Of a stretch of 64,000 nt of DNA, positions 9,401 through 18,136 are shown piece after piece. Under the pieces are notes generated by a model. It worked only from the letters and a program-made list of their open reading frames with translations. It did not search any database and was not told where the DNA came from. The translations under genes and the position numbers were made by a program. Origin of the DNA: Pseudomonas sp. FP453 (GTDB taxonomy: Bacteria > Pseudomonadota > Gammaproteobacteria > Pseudomonadales > Pseudomonadaceae); NCBI RefSeq assembly GCF_030687495.1, contig NZ_CP117435.1, positions 3,786,501 to 3,850,500 of the forward strand. The letters are read 5' to 3'. The number at the start of each line of letters is the position of its first letter. Position 1 is the first letter of the stretch.

Positions 9401-9596
9401 CGATGCCAACGGCGTAGCCCAGCACCTGCACAGCATGGCCGGCGCCCTCGGCGCGGTGCAGGCCGGTGCCATGGCCACGTCGGCGTTCGTCGCGTTGGAG
9501 TGCCGCTTGACCGGCATGGCCATCACCCCGGCCCTGGCCCTGGAAGTGCGGCAGAACCTCGCCCAGCTCAATGCTTTGCTGGATGCCCTCGAATAA
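6441..9596 (+). CDS. Hybrid sensor histidine kinase 2 (HisKA-HATPase-REC-HPt)
   Basis: From the ATG at 6441 the product has 1051 residues. TM1 is at about 20-42, a periplasmic region of about 275 residues follows, and TM2 is at about 322-345. Then come a PAS-like stretch, HisKA (MSHEIRTPLYG, His490), HATPase (NNLLSNAIKFTD, GVGIS, GAGLGLAIC), a receiver (LVLTDVNMPVMNG, Asp883) and a C-terminal HPt with HSMAGALGAVQA (phospho-His about 997). It is a paralogue of kinase 1: the cytoplasmic cores are nearly collinear while the sensor regions have diverged. It begins 68 bp after the EAL gene. No strong ribosome-binding site precedes the ATG, so the start is less certain. The HPt is the only one in the cassette and probably passes phosphate to the response regulator. 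Confidence 0.85.
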   Translation: MPHPNAFLEKLARSSLRLNKGLMVLGALVLLLLGISYLGVQRVIDEQHDTFQFHFARLMENIQEQEVFLQNIARESVQDKLDPSTLLPPYIQKPLPEAGPNIYEGRGQPFSLPYSLKINPDKIGADQYPKVFALGTYLSAYYSAFWAASHYQSPQVILLNGPDNYDVTVPAAGRLRGAGQIAIGTLVEAMAPLHTRPAGQNTPAHQVQWQPYADDSGAPTLLAYVDINLTSTALDIEGANPRVFVASLLKLAHVNNIERLMQWTTYDEFTLITPAGAVLTGSLTPGQVLHEGVNFTRDGLVFKLISAGAQHWTAIYVISMASLLDSALWPLLGLVALVLAALAGGRVVNRWYTAEVVLPAQHAHASIAESEAFSRAVIDTAPTGLCVIRRNDHRVLLENRRAQQWHDTRQLIDLLEQQPPTQPGQAHLEINGRHLHVAFVPTRYQGQDAWLCALHDVTRHVEDAAALEEARHAADSANQAKSRFLATMSHEIRTPLYGVLGTLELLGLTPLAPRQQDYLHTIQRSSATLFQLISDVLDVSKIEAGQMTLELQDFCPLALVEDSVRTYSAFAQAKGLQLYACIDPALPNRLRGDPLRIRQILNNLLSNAIKFTDYGRVVLRVRVAEQADGQVNLQWQVSDSGVGISQEQQQQLFDPFYQVNDATSQAGAGLGLAICKWLCDMMHGQLNLVSEPGLGSSFTLQLTLPVVPGDLADCPVFSAGAPAVYVRAPIAELAQHVTGWLNRLGLDSRLVTAEPAPDAALLVDLLPAANSPPWPGPRIIAEPGGPNPAQRTGADWAVDAHDIRAIAWAIDLVQQGAHPNRPAPSATRHDLNLHVLVAEDNAINAAIIQEQLEALGCAVTLTANGEQALAQWLPGRFDLVLTDVNMPVMNGYQLTEALRQQDTTLPIIGITANALREEGERCAAVGMNAWMVKPLNLATLRAQLEQHCQIALPAPVELPQLSPKMRELFVSTLRQDVHATLAAMNLNDANGVAQHLHSMAGALGAVQAGAMATSAFVALECRLTGMAITPALALEVRQNLAQLNALLDALE

Positions 9597-9617
9597 TTTC
9601 ACTCTGGATAAACACCC

Positions 9618-10265
9618 ATGGAAATCCTCAACGTTGTCATCGCAGACGATCACCCCATCGTACTGGTCGGGGTCAGGGAGCTGATCGAGCGTAACGAGCG
9701 CTTTCGCGTGGTCGGCGAAGCCGTGTGCTCCAATGCGTTGATCAGCCTGCTGGAGTCCACCCGCGTGGACCTGGTGATCACCGACTTCAACATGCCCGGC
9801 GATTCGCCCTACGGTGACGGCCTGAAACTGGTGGAGTACCTGACGCGGCACTTCCCCCACGTGCGGGTGCTGGTGCTGACCATGATCTCCAACCCGCTGA
9901 TCCTCACGCGCCTGCAAGAACTCGGGGTGCTGGCGGTGATCCAGAAGCACCAGTTGCACGACGAGATCCAGGCGGCGCTCAAGGCCATTGCCCGGGGCAA
10001 CCCGATTCGCCACAGCGGGCCGGCGCCAACATCGGTGATCGAGTCTGGCGCGGACTTGAATGAACGCTTTACCCGGCTGTCGCCCAAGGAACATGAAATC
10101 CTGCGTTTATTCGTGGGCGGGCAAAGTGTCAATGAGATCGCCCGAAACTTGAACCGAAGTGCCAAGACCATCAGCACTCAGAAAGTGGCGGCGATGCGCA
10201 AGTTAGAAGTTAGCAGCGACCGGGACTTATTGGCTTATTGCATCGAGCGCAACTTGTTCAACTAG
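9618..10265 (+). CDS. RcsB/RocA-like response regulator (REC + LuxR-type HTH)
   Basis: The product has 215 residues. The N-terminal receiver has DDHP at about residues 11-14 and acceptor Asp56 in LVITDFNMPG, and the C-terminal GerE/LuxR-type HTH is at about 150-210. The HTH is strikingly RcsB-like (LSPKEHEILRLF, NRSAKTISTQK, AMRKLEV). It follows kinase 2 by 21 bp and precedes a fimbrial operon, the same neighbourhood as RocA1 next to cup fimbrial genes in P. aeruginosa. It is therefore the likely activator of the fimbrial operon at 10364-14338. The two TTCTAAGGATCGTCT boxes are candidate targets. Family assignment is firm; the target assignment is inferred. Confidence 0.88.
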   Translation: MEILNVVIADDHPIVLVGVRELIERNERFRVVGEAVCSNALISLLESTRVDLVITDFNMPGDSPYGDGLKLVEYLTRHFPHVRVLVLTMISNPLILTRLQELGVLAVIQKHQLHDEIQAALKAIARGNPIRHSGPAPTSVIESGADLNERFTRLSPKEHEILRLFVGGQSVNEIARNLNRSAKTISTQKVAAMRKLEVSSDRDLLAYCIERNLFN

Positions 10266-10286
10266 CGTTTATTCAAACACTTCAGC

Positions 10287-10301
10287 TTCTAAGGATCGTC
10301 T
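10287..10301 (+). promoter_or_regulatory. 15-bp box TTCTAAGGATCGTCT upstream of the fimbrial operon
   Basis: The sequence is identical to 2345-2359 and here lies 62 bp before the fimbrial subunit ATG, in the 98-bp gap after the response-regulator gene. Being in the two promoter regions that an RcsB-like regulator would be expected to control makes it a candidate operator. Flanking bases differ between copies, so the shared core is exactly these 15 bp. Confidence 0.5.
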
Positions 10302-10363
10302 TATGTCCAACTAAACACCCGCGCTATATCGTGTTGTTTCAACTCCCTGTATGGAAAAACAAC

Positions 10364-10951
10364 ATGAAACAGCTTTCTCGGACACTGATGGCCCTGTCGA
10401 TCTTCGCCGCTGGCCATGCGTTCGCCGCCGAACCTGGCACACCGACCAAAGCCGGTAGCGGCACCATCAACTTCACCGGCTCCATCAACAACGATGCCTG
10501 CTCCGTTGAAGGCATCGGCCTGAACAAAACCATCTCGGTCAACATGGGCGAAGTGTCGATCAAAGACATGGGCACCGCCACCGCACCGCAAGGCAGCGGC
10601 ACCCTGAGCTCCGAGAACTTCGACATGAAGATCAGCTGCAACGCCGGCACCAAAGTGGCGATGCTGTTCGAACCAACCAAAGGCGCAGGCTCGGGTGTTG
10701 TGGCCGGCACCAAGGTACTGAAACTGATCGACGGCCTGGGCGCCGCCAAGAACGTCGGTATCGCCCTGCTCGACGCCAACGGTGCACTCATCGACCTGAG
10801 CACGCCTGCCACCGCGAAGATCGAAAACACCCTGCAAGACAGCAACACCACGCTGAAATTCTCGGCTGCCTACGTCACCACCGCCGATGCTGCAACGGCT
10901 GTGGCCGGCCGTGGCGACGCGACCCTGCCGTTCACCCTGCAATACGAATAA
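10364..10951 (+). CDS. Fimbrial major subunit (type 1/Cup family)
   Basis: The product has 195 residues. The Sec signal peptide MKQLSRTLMALSIFAAGHAFA is followed by a typical type 1 pilin fold: TINFTGSINNDACSV near the mature N-terminus, a second Cys in MKISCNAG (the usual disulfide pair), and the C-terminal penultimate-aromatic ending FTLQYE used for donor-strand exchange. The start is the ATG at 10364, preceded by GGAAAAACAAC. It is the first gene of a subunit-chaperone-usher operon and is separated from the chaperone by a strong hairpin, so it should be the most abundant product. The pilin would be polymerised outside the cell for attachment or biofilm formation. The gene organisation matches CupC-type clusters, but I do not assign a symbol. 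Confidence 0.88.
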   Translation: MKQLSRTLMALSIFAAGHAFAAEPGTPTKAGSGTINFTGSINNDACSVEGIGLNKTISVNMGEVSIKDMGTATAPQGSGTLSSENFDMKISCNAGTKVAMLFEPTKGAGSGVVAGTKVLKLIDGLGAAKNVGIALLDANGALIDLSTPATAKIENTLQDSNTTLKFSAAYVTTADAATAVAGRGDATLPFTLQYE

Positions 10952-10972
10952 ACCGCGCGAACCCCAGGCGCA

Positions 10973-10996
10973 GTGCAGGGCCTTGCGGCCCTGCAC
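10973..10996 (+). terminator. Intra-operon hairpin after the fimbrial subunit gene
   Basis: A perfect 10-bp stem, GTGCAGGGCC / GGCCCTGCAC, has a TTGC loop and is followed by TTTC. It sits 21 bp after the subunit stop and 26 bp before the chaperone start. Its position suggests partial termination or mRNA-end protection that raises the subunit:chaperone ratio, as in other fimbrial operons. Confidence 0.7.
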
Positions 10997-11022
10997 TTTC
11001 ATCAAACAGCGCGGTAGTTATC

Positions 11023-11766
11023 ATGTTTAAACGTCACACACTGTCCCTCTGCATGGGCCTGTTGGGCTTGCTCGCGGCCAGTCAGGCCACGGCTGGCATT
11101 TCATTGAGCAGCACACGCCTGATCTTTGACGGCAGCCACAAGGAAGCCGGTATCACCGTGCGCAACAACGGCGAAGCAGTGCTGATCCAGTCATGGGTCG
11201 ACACCGACAACGCACCGAACGCACCGTTTGCCGTCACCCCGCCCCTGGCCCGGGTCAATGGCCTGGAGCAACAACTGTTGCGGGTCATCTACGAAGGCGC
11301 AGGCATGCCCTCCGACCGTGAATCGGTGGTGTGGCTCAACGTGCAGGAAATCCCCCAGGCGTCGAAAGTGCAGAACACCTTGCAGCTTGCCGTGCGCCAG
11401 CGCATCAAAGTGTTCTTCCGCCCAGCGGGCCTGCAGAGCGAGGCTTACCTGGCACCGACCGAACTGATGTGGAGCCTGGCCGAACGTGCCGGCAAGCCGG
11501 TGCTGGTGGTGACCAACCCGGGCCTGTATCACGTGTCGGTTGCCGAAATCACCCTGCAAGCCGGCGGCATCAAAGAACATCCTTTTGATTCGATGATGAT
11601 CGCGCCCGGCGAACAAAAAGAGTTCAGCCTCAAGCAACTTAGCCGGGACAGTTCGCCCACATTGTTGTTCAGCAGCATTAATGACTATGGCGCACAAGAC
11701 CGCTATACCGCACAACTTTCAAGCAGCGCCGACAGCCGCGCCAGTTTGAATAAAGAATCGCCATAA
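11023..11766 (+). CDS. PapD-like periplasmic fimbrial chaperone
   Basis: The product has 247 residues with signal peptide MFKRHTLSLCMGLLGLLAASQATA. The mature part begins GISLSSTRLIFDGSHKEAGITVRN, the first strands of the PapD immunoglobulin-like domain 1, with the conserved family segment VVWLNVQEIPQ and the F1-G1 strand QNTLQLAVRQRIKVFFRP containing the C-terminal-carboxylate-anchoring basic residues. Domain 2 follows and is shorter and more divergent. It would cap the subunit by donor-strand complementation in the periplasm and deliver it to the usher encoded 85 bp downstream. Start ATG at 11023. Confidence 0.9.
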   Translation: MFKRHTLSLCMGLLGLLAASQATAGISLSSTRLIFDGSHKEAGITVRNNGEAVLIQSWVDTDNAPNAPFAVTPPLARVNGLEQQLLRVIYEGAGMPSDRESVVWLNVQEIPQASKVQNTLQLAVRQRIKVFFRPAGLQSEAYLAPTELMWSLAERAGKPVLVVTNPGLYHVSVAEITLQAGGIKEHPFDSMMIAPGEQKEFSLKQLSRDSSPTLLFSSINDYGAQDRYTAQLSSSADSRASLNKESP

Positions 11767-11851
11767 CCCGTCTGCCATTCTGGCAAGCGCACTTTCACTG
11801 TATTTCTCTTCGCTCCGTTAGTTCGTATCGGAGGTGATATAGGGTTCCTGC

Positions 11852-14338
11852 ATGTTTTTAATCAAGCGCAATGGATGGTCGCCGCTGCTGGTTGCCCTGG
11901 GTTTCAGCACCGCGTGCCAGGCCGACGGCGATGAACAGTTCAATACTTCCTTTCTGCAAGGCGCGGCCTCCTCGGTCGATCTGCAATCCTTGTTGGCCAG
12001 CAGCAACGTCCTACCCGGTAACTACCGGGTGGACTTGTATGGCAACGAAACCCTGGTGGGCCGCCGCGATATCGACTTCCGCCGCAACCCCGGCAACGGC
12101 AGGATCGAGGCCTGCCTGACCCTGGACATGGTGCAACAACTGGGCGTCGATATCGCCAAGCTACAGGCCAGCGGCAAACTCGAAGGCAGCGACCCTGAGG
12201 CCTGCCTCGACCTGCCCACCTTGATCCCCGGTGCCAGCGTGCGCTACGACGTGCCGCGCCTGCGCCTGTTGGTGAGTGTGCCGCAGAGCGCCATGGAGCG
12301 CGGCCGCCGTGGCTACGTGGACCCGGCGCTGTGGGATGCCGGCGTGTCGGCGGCGTTTATCAACTACCAGTTGAGCAGCAACCGCAACAGCACCGAGGGG
12401 CAAAACACCCTGTCCAACAACCTCGGCCTGCGCAACGGCATCAACCTGGGCGGCTGGCGCTTGCGCAACGAGTCGAACTTCAACAGCAGCACCGACCGCC
12501 CCAGCACGTTCAAGAGCAACCGCAGCTACGTGCAACATGACGTGACCGCGTTGAAGGGCCAGTTCAGCGCCGGGGATATTTTCTCCGACGCCGACCTGTT
12601 CGACAGCGTGCGCTATCGCGGCGTCAAGCTGGGCTCCGACGACGGCATGCGCGCTGACAGCGAGCGCGGCTATGCGCCGATCATCCGCGGTATCGCGCAA
12701 ACCAGCGCCACCGTGGAGATCCGCCAGAACAACTACATTCTCTACACCGCCAACGTGCCGCCCGGCCCGTTCGAGATCAGCGACATCTACCCCAGCGGTT
12801 CCAACGGCGACCTTGAAATCACCGTGATCGAAGCCGATGGCAGCCGCCGGGTCACGGTACAGGCGTTTTCCAGCCTGCCGATCATGGTGCGCGAAGGCCA
12901 ACTCAACTACAGCCTGTCGGCGGGCCAATACAACAGCAACAGCGACGGGCAACAATCGCCGCAGTTTTTCAGCAGCACCCTGGCCTACGGCATCAGCAGC
13001 AATTTGTCCGGCATCGTCGGCGTGCAGGCCAGCCAGGACTTCAAGGCGATGTCCGTGGGTGTCGGGCGCAACACGCCGATCGGCGCCGTGTCGCTGGACA
13101 TGACCCACTCCGCCAGCCGTACCTTCGGCCAGGCCGTCACGGGCAACAGCCTGCGCGCGTTGTATGCCAAGACGTTTACCGGCACCGACACCAGCTTCAC
13201 CCTCGCGGCCTACCGCTACTCCACCGAGGGCTATCGCACCCTCACCGAGCACGTCGAGGAACTGAGCAGCGACGGCCAACGGCGTACCGGCAACTCGAAA
13301 ACCCGCACCGACCTCACCGTCAACCAGAGCCTTGGCCGCAACCAGAATTACGGCAGCGTCTATGTGAACGCCAGCGACCAGCGCTACTGGAGCCGTGGCG
13401 GTTCGCAAAGCCTGTCGGCGGGCTACAGCAACTATTGGGGTCAGGTTAGCTACAACGTTGGCGCCACCTACACCAAGGATGTGGGCAACGCCGGGCCGTC
13501 GAACAATGACACCCTGATCAACCTGTCGCTGTCGTTTCCGCTCGGCTCGACCCCGCGCGCGCCGAGGGCGTTTGTTTCCTCCAGCACGTAGAAAAACAAC
13601 GACACCACCCAAGTGGGCGTCAACGGCTACCTGACCGACGACAGTGACACCTATTACTCGCTGCAAGGCGGCAACAGCAGCACCGGCGGCAGCACCGGCT
13701 CGGCCAATCTCAGCACGCGCACTTCGGTGATGGATGTCAGTGCCAGTTACAGCCAGGGCCGTGGGTACAACTCGCAGAGCCTGAATGTCGCCGGCTCGGT
13801 GGTCGGCCACGCGGGTGGGATAAACCTGGGGCAAACCGTGGGCGAGACCTTTGCCCTGGCGCAAGTCGAAGGCGTGACCGGGGTCAACATCGGCAGTTTT
13901 TCCGGGGCCAAGACCGGCAGCAATGGCTACGCGGTGGTACCCAATGCGCAACCCTATCGGGTCAACTGGATCAGCCTCGACACCCGCGACCTGGGCGCCG
14001 ATATCGAGATCGACAACGCCACCCAACAAGTGGTGCCGCGACGCGGTGCCGTGGTGGTGGCGCGCTATGTCAGCAAGACCGGGCGCCGCGTGCAATTCGC
14101 GCTGTTCGATGCCAAGCAGCAGCCGATTCCGTTTGGTGCTTCAGTGGAAGACAGTGCGGGCAAGCAGATGGCGATTTCCGATCCCAACGGCAAGGCGCTG
14201 GCCTTGGTCGAGCAGGATGCAGGTACGTTGGTGATCAAGTGGGGTGAGCAGCAGTGCCGGGCGAGCTATGCGCTGGGGGAACGCAACAAGGCGTTGAACT
14301 ATGAGCGGGTGGACTTGAGGTGCGCCCCGCAACCCTGA
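11852..14338 (+). pseudogene. Fimbrial outer-membrane usher with an internal amber codon
   Basis: One continuous frame encodes a FimD/PapC-type usher of 828 positions, interrupted by a single TAG at 13589-13591 (codon 580) after FVSSST. The same frame resumes at once with KNNDTTQVGVNGYL and runs to the C-terminal plug/CTD region ending RVDLRCAPQP. The first part has a signal peptide (MFLIKRNGWSPLLVALGFSTACQA), the N-terminal periplasmic domain (FNTSFLQG, DVYRN-like stretch) and most of the barrel with the plug. CAG to TAG would explain the lesion. The start ATG at 11852 is preceded by GGAGGTGAT (11830-11838), a somewhat long spacing. If real, the truncation removes the last barrel strands and both C-terminal domains and should abolish assembly; a sequencing error or amber suppression are alternatives. 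Confidence 0.85.
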
Positions 14339-14355
14339 GACCACCACTGAACAAC

Positions 14356-14443
14356 TGTGGGAGCTGGCTTGCCTGCGATAGCGGTGTATCAGTCATGTAT
14401 TAAGTGACTGATACACCGTTATCGCAGGCAAGCCAGCTCCCAT
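14356..14443. repeat. REPIN (two inverted REP sequences)
   Basis: TGTGGGAGCTGGCTTGCCTGCGATA... is mirrored by ...TATCGCAGGCAAGCCAGCTCCCA, with GGTGTATCAGTCA/TGACTGATACACC extending the stem around a short loop. It lies between the convergent usher and tamB genes and probably acts as a bidirectional terminator. Confidence 0.9.
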
Positions 14444-14462
14444 ATTTTTTACTGCATAAGGC

Positions 14463-17400
14463 TTAGAAGTCGCGTTTGTAGAAGATGTCCAACGAGCTGG
14501 CCACGCCACTCGCCACTTCCAGATACACCTTCTTGCTCAACAGATACCGCAGCGCAATCGTGCTCGCCGGTTCAAACACCCCCACCCCGTAACGCAGGCT
14601 GAGTTTCTCGGTGATCTTGCCGCTGGCCACCACCGCCGTGGTCGTGCCGCTGCCTTGGGTGTCGAGTTCAAAGTCCTGGATACCCAGGTTCTTCGCCAGG
14701 TCCGACGTGACCCCGGCGCTGCCCATCAAGCCCAGACCCAGTGCGGCTTGGGCGAGCATATTATTGTCTTCGCCGGTGGTGGTCAGCGGACGCCCCAGCA
14801 CCAGGTAGGACAACGCCTGCTCCTGGCTCATGGCCGGTTCGGAGAAGATTTGCGTGGTGGGTTGTTCGGCGCTGCCGCTCAGGCGGATACCGGCGATGAT
14901 GTCGTCGGTCTTGCGGATCGCTTCGATGTCCAGGTACGGCTGGTCCAGGGGGCCGGCGAACAACAGGCGCGCGCGGCGCACGTCGAGCTTCTGGCCGTAG
15001 GCGCGGTAGCGGCCGTCGTTGAGCCACAGCTCGCCACGGGTGTCGAGGTTGTCGCCGATGTGCACATGGCCCTGCACCTTGGCGGTGAGGCCGAAGCCCG
15101 AGAAGTTGAGCTTGTCCTCGCCCACCACCACATCGATGTCCATGGCCATGGCCATCGCCGGTTTGCCTTCTTCGGTCTGGCTGCCGACGATCACCGTGTC
15201 ATCGGACACCTTCACGGTGGACGGCGGCAGCTCACGCACGGTGATGTCGCCGCGGGGGATCTGCACCTTGCCGGCAATGGCCAGCTTGTCGTCCTTGAGG
15301 CTGATCTTCAGGTCGGGCGCCACTTCCAGCACGGCATAGGGTTCCACCGTGACCGGCAGTTGCGCGCCTTGCAGGCTGAGGTCCACCGCCAAGGCGCGGC
15401 CCCAGTCGATCTGGCCCTTGAGACTGCCCTGCCCGGCCTTGCCGCTGCGCCAGCCACCGTTGAGCTGCACGCTCTCGCCGGCAATCAGCGCCTGCACGTT
15501 GAGGCCTTCGAGGCTGATGGGCAGTTCAGGCCCGGAGATCTCGCCGCCCACCAGGTTGATATTGCCGTTGACCAGCGGTGCCAGCAGGCCGCCGCTGATG
15601 CGCCCGTTGCCATTGAGCTTGCCGCTGAGGGTTTCCACCATCGGCACAAACGGCCGCGCCACGGCGAGGTCGAGGCCGACCAGGCTGAAATTGCCGGTCA
15701 TCGGTTTGTTCTTCGGCAGCGGGTTGATCTGCGCCTGCACCATCAGCTCGCCGAGTTTGCCGCCACGGAAGTTCAGCTGGGTGTCGATGCGCTTGGGGTT
15801 GAGGGTGGTTTCCAGCTTCAGGGTGTCATACGGGAAGTCCAGCCACTGGTCCTTGTCCTTGACACGCAAGGTGCCGCCGCTGGCGTCCACCGCGACCACG
15901 CCCTTGGGGCCGCTGCTGGGCAGGTCCAGTTGCAGGTCGGCGTTGAGCTTGCCTTGCCATGCGAAGTCCTTGGGCAGAAACGCCGCCAGGCTCTCGATGG
16001 GGAATTGCTTGAGGTGGTAACGCAGCTTCGGCTCGGGCATCAGGCGCTGGTCTTCACCACACAGGCTGGCGGGGCCGGACACCCAGCAGTGCGCAGAGAA
16101 CGTCAGCTTGCCGTCAGCCATGTAGTCGATTTTCGCCGGCGCTTGCAGCTTCCAGTCCTGGCCACCGGCTTGCACGTCGCCACTGGCCAGGCGCCCGCGC
16201 CAGTTGCCTTTGTCGAGATTGCCGTCCAATGCCAGGGCGAGCTTGAGCAGCGGGCCGGCCAGGTCCAGTTGGACTTTCTGGTTCTTGATATCGCCCTGGG
16301 CGCTGGCGGTCAGGGTGCCGACCTGGGTGTCACCGGTTTGAATGCCGCTGCCCTTGAGGTCGATCTTCGCGCGCTGGGCGCTGTCCAGCGTGGCGTCGAG
16401 GTTCAGGCTTTGCAGGCGATTGTCGGCAAACGCCAGTTGCTGGCCCTTGAGGCCGAGCTTGCCTTGGGGCGCCTTGAGGCTGCCGGCGACGTCGAGACGG
16501 CCATTGATTTGCCCGCGCAACTGCGGCCACAGCTGGGCCAGGCGCGCCAGCTTGATATCGATCTGCCCGGCCAGGCGTTGTTGCAGGCTGCCACTGCCGT
16601 TGATGCGGTTGTCGCCCAGGCGGATGTCGAGGTTGGCCAGGGTCCATTGTTCGCCGGCACCTTCGGCCTTGGCCGCAAGCACAGCGGTTTTGCCCGCGCA
16701 GGCGGCCCTTGAGGTCGAGGTCGGCGTTCAGCTTGAGTTGCTCGTTCTTCAATTCGCCCTTGCTGCGCAGCGGCCCGGCAAGGGTGCCGGGCAGTTCCGC
16801 GACCCAGTACGCCGGGTTCAGCGCCGACAGGTCCAGCGCGGTGTCCCAGGCGATGCCATCGGCGAACTGCACATTCAGGTGGCCTTCGGCCTTGCCCTGG
16901 CCGGCGGTGAGTTTCAGCTGGCAGGAAGATTTGCTTGAGGTCGCCACTGAACGGCGTGACCACGTTGAACTTGCCGGCCGGGCCGTCGAGATCGGCCTTG
17001 AGGTTGCCCAGGTAGTTGCCGTCTTTATAGGAAATCTCGCCATTGAAGGTACGCAACGCCACCTGCGGCTCGTCGATCAGCGGATACAGACGGTGCCAGG
17101 GAAAGTCCAGCCAAGCGATCTTGGCGTCGGCACTGAAGCCTTGCTGCCAATCCAGTTGGGCCGTGAGCTTGAGGCTTTGTTTATCGCTTGCGGTCAGGTC
17201 CAGGCCGGCGATCTGCGCGCCCTTGGCATCGACCCGGCCTTGCAGCAGCAGGTCCACCGGACCTTTTTCCGCAGGCAGCACGGCCTTGCCCAGCAGTTGG
17301 TAACCGCTTTTCAGGTCGCCTTTGGCCGTGAGGTCCAGTTGATTGAGTTGCAGGGTGTCGGGCAGGTCGGCGCTGGCTTTGAAGCCATCGGCGGTGATGT

Positions 17401-18136
17401 GCAGTTCGGCCGGGAGGTTGTCCGCCAGGGGTTGCAGCTCGCCTTTGAGCTTGGCGGGCAGGTAGCCGTTGCTGTCGGCGTCGAGTTTGAGGGTCTTGAG
17501 CAGGTCGCCATCGACCTTCAACGCGACCGTCCACGGCGCGCCGCCTGGCGCGTAAGGCAGGCTCAGGTTACCGGTGGCACTCAATGGCCAGTCGCCAGTG
17601 GGTTGCAGCAAGCCCGCCAGGTCCAGGACCAAACCGTCGCGTTGCAGGTGCACTGCATCGATCTGCATGCCGGCGGCGGTCCAGTGCGCGGCCAGTTGCA
17701 GGCCCTTGAGTTCTTCGCTGCCGTTGAACAGCAGGCTGCCGACGCGAACGTCGCCCAGCTGGATCGCCACCGGCAGTTTCAACTCGGGCAATTGGATCGG
17801 CCCGCTGCTCTCCTCGGTGCTGGGTGGAAATTGCAGGCTGACCTGCTCCACGTCCAGTTGGTTGACGCACAAGGTCATGCGCAACAGGCACGCGGGCGAC
17901 CAATCCAATGTCGGTGCCTTCAGCTCGACGCGGCTGCTGTCCTGTTGCCACAGCAGGTGATCGGCACTCCAGCGCCCACCCAAATGCCCCTGGAAATTCT
18001 CCACGCTCAAGCCCGGTACACGGCCCAAGGCCCAGCGGCTGCCCGCCTGGGTGCCGAGTACCGCCCACAATGCCAGCACCAGCCCGGCGAGGATCGCCAC
18101 CACGGCCAGCCCCGCTATTTTCACACCACGCATCAC
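14463..18136 (-). pseudogene. tamB: TamB-like translocation/assembly module protein, two frameshifts
   Basis: The gene starts MMRGVKIAGLAVVAILAGLVLALW (inner-membrane anchor) and continues as a long beta-rich AsmA/TamB-like protein, ending with the TamB C-terminal domain (VVGEDKLNFSGFGL, GELWLNDGRYRAYG, GIRLSGSAEQP, AQAALGLGLM) and terminal EVASGVASSLDIFYKRDF. Reading needs three frames. Shift 1 is near 16918-16924, where IFLP must join QLKLTAGQGKAEG. Shift 2 is at the T-run 16688-16691, where LRGQ must join TAVLAAKAEGAG (an extra A in a CAAAAC context). Net length fits one protein of about 1223 residues, so the lesions are tiny and probably recent or technical. Its start overlaps the tamA stop by 4 bp. 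TamB spans the periplasm and works with TamA in outer-membrane protein or lipid transport. Confidence 0.88.

Noticed and set aside
6438..10094. Very long minus-strand open frame (about 1200 codons) across the kinase 2 and response-regulator genes
   Set aside because: It is the antisense shadow of GC-rich plus-strand genes that carry complete kinase and receiver motifs. The minus-strand translation is rich in Gln/His/Arg/Gly and has no domain.
12161..14095. Minus-strand frame opposite the usher
   Set aside because: Antisense of the usher, with no signal peptide or family motif. It does not explain the amber codon.
14356..14443. CRISPR-like repeats
   Set aside because: The recurring GTGGGAGC...GCTTGCC units are inverted pairs at scattered loci, not regularly spaced direct repeats. 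They are REP elements.
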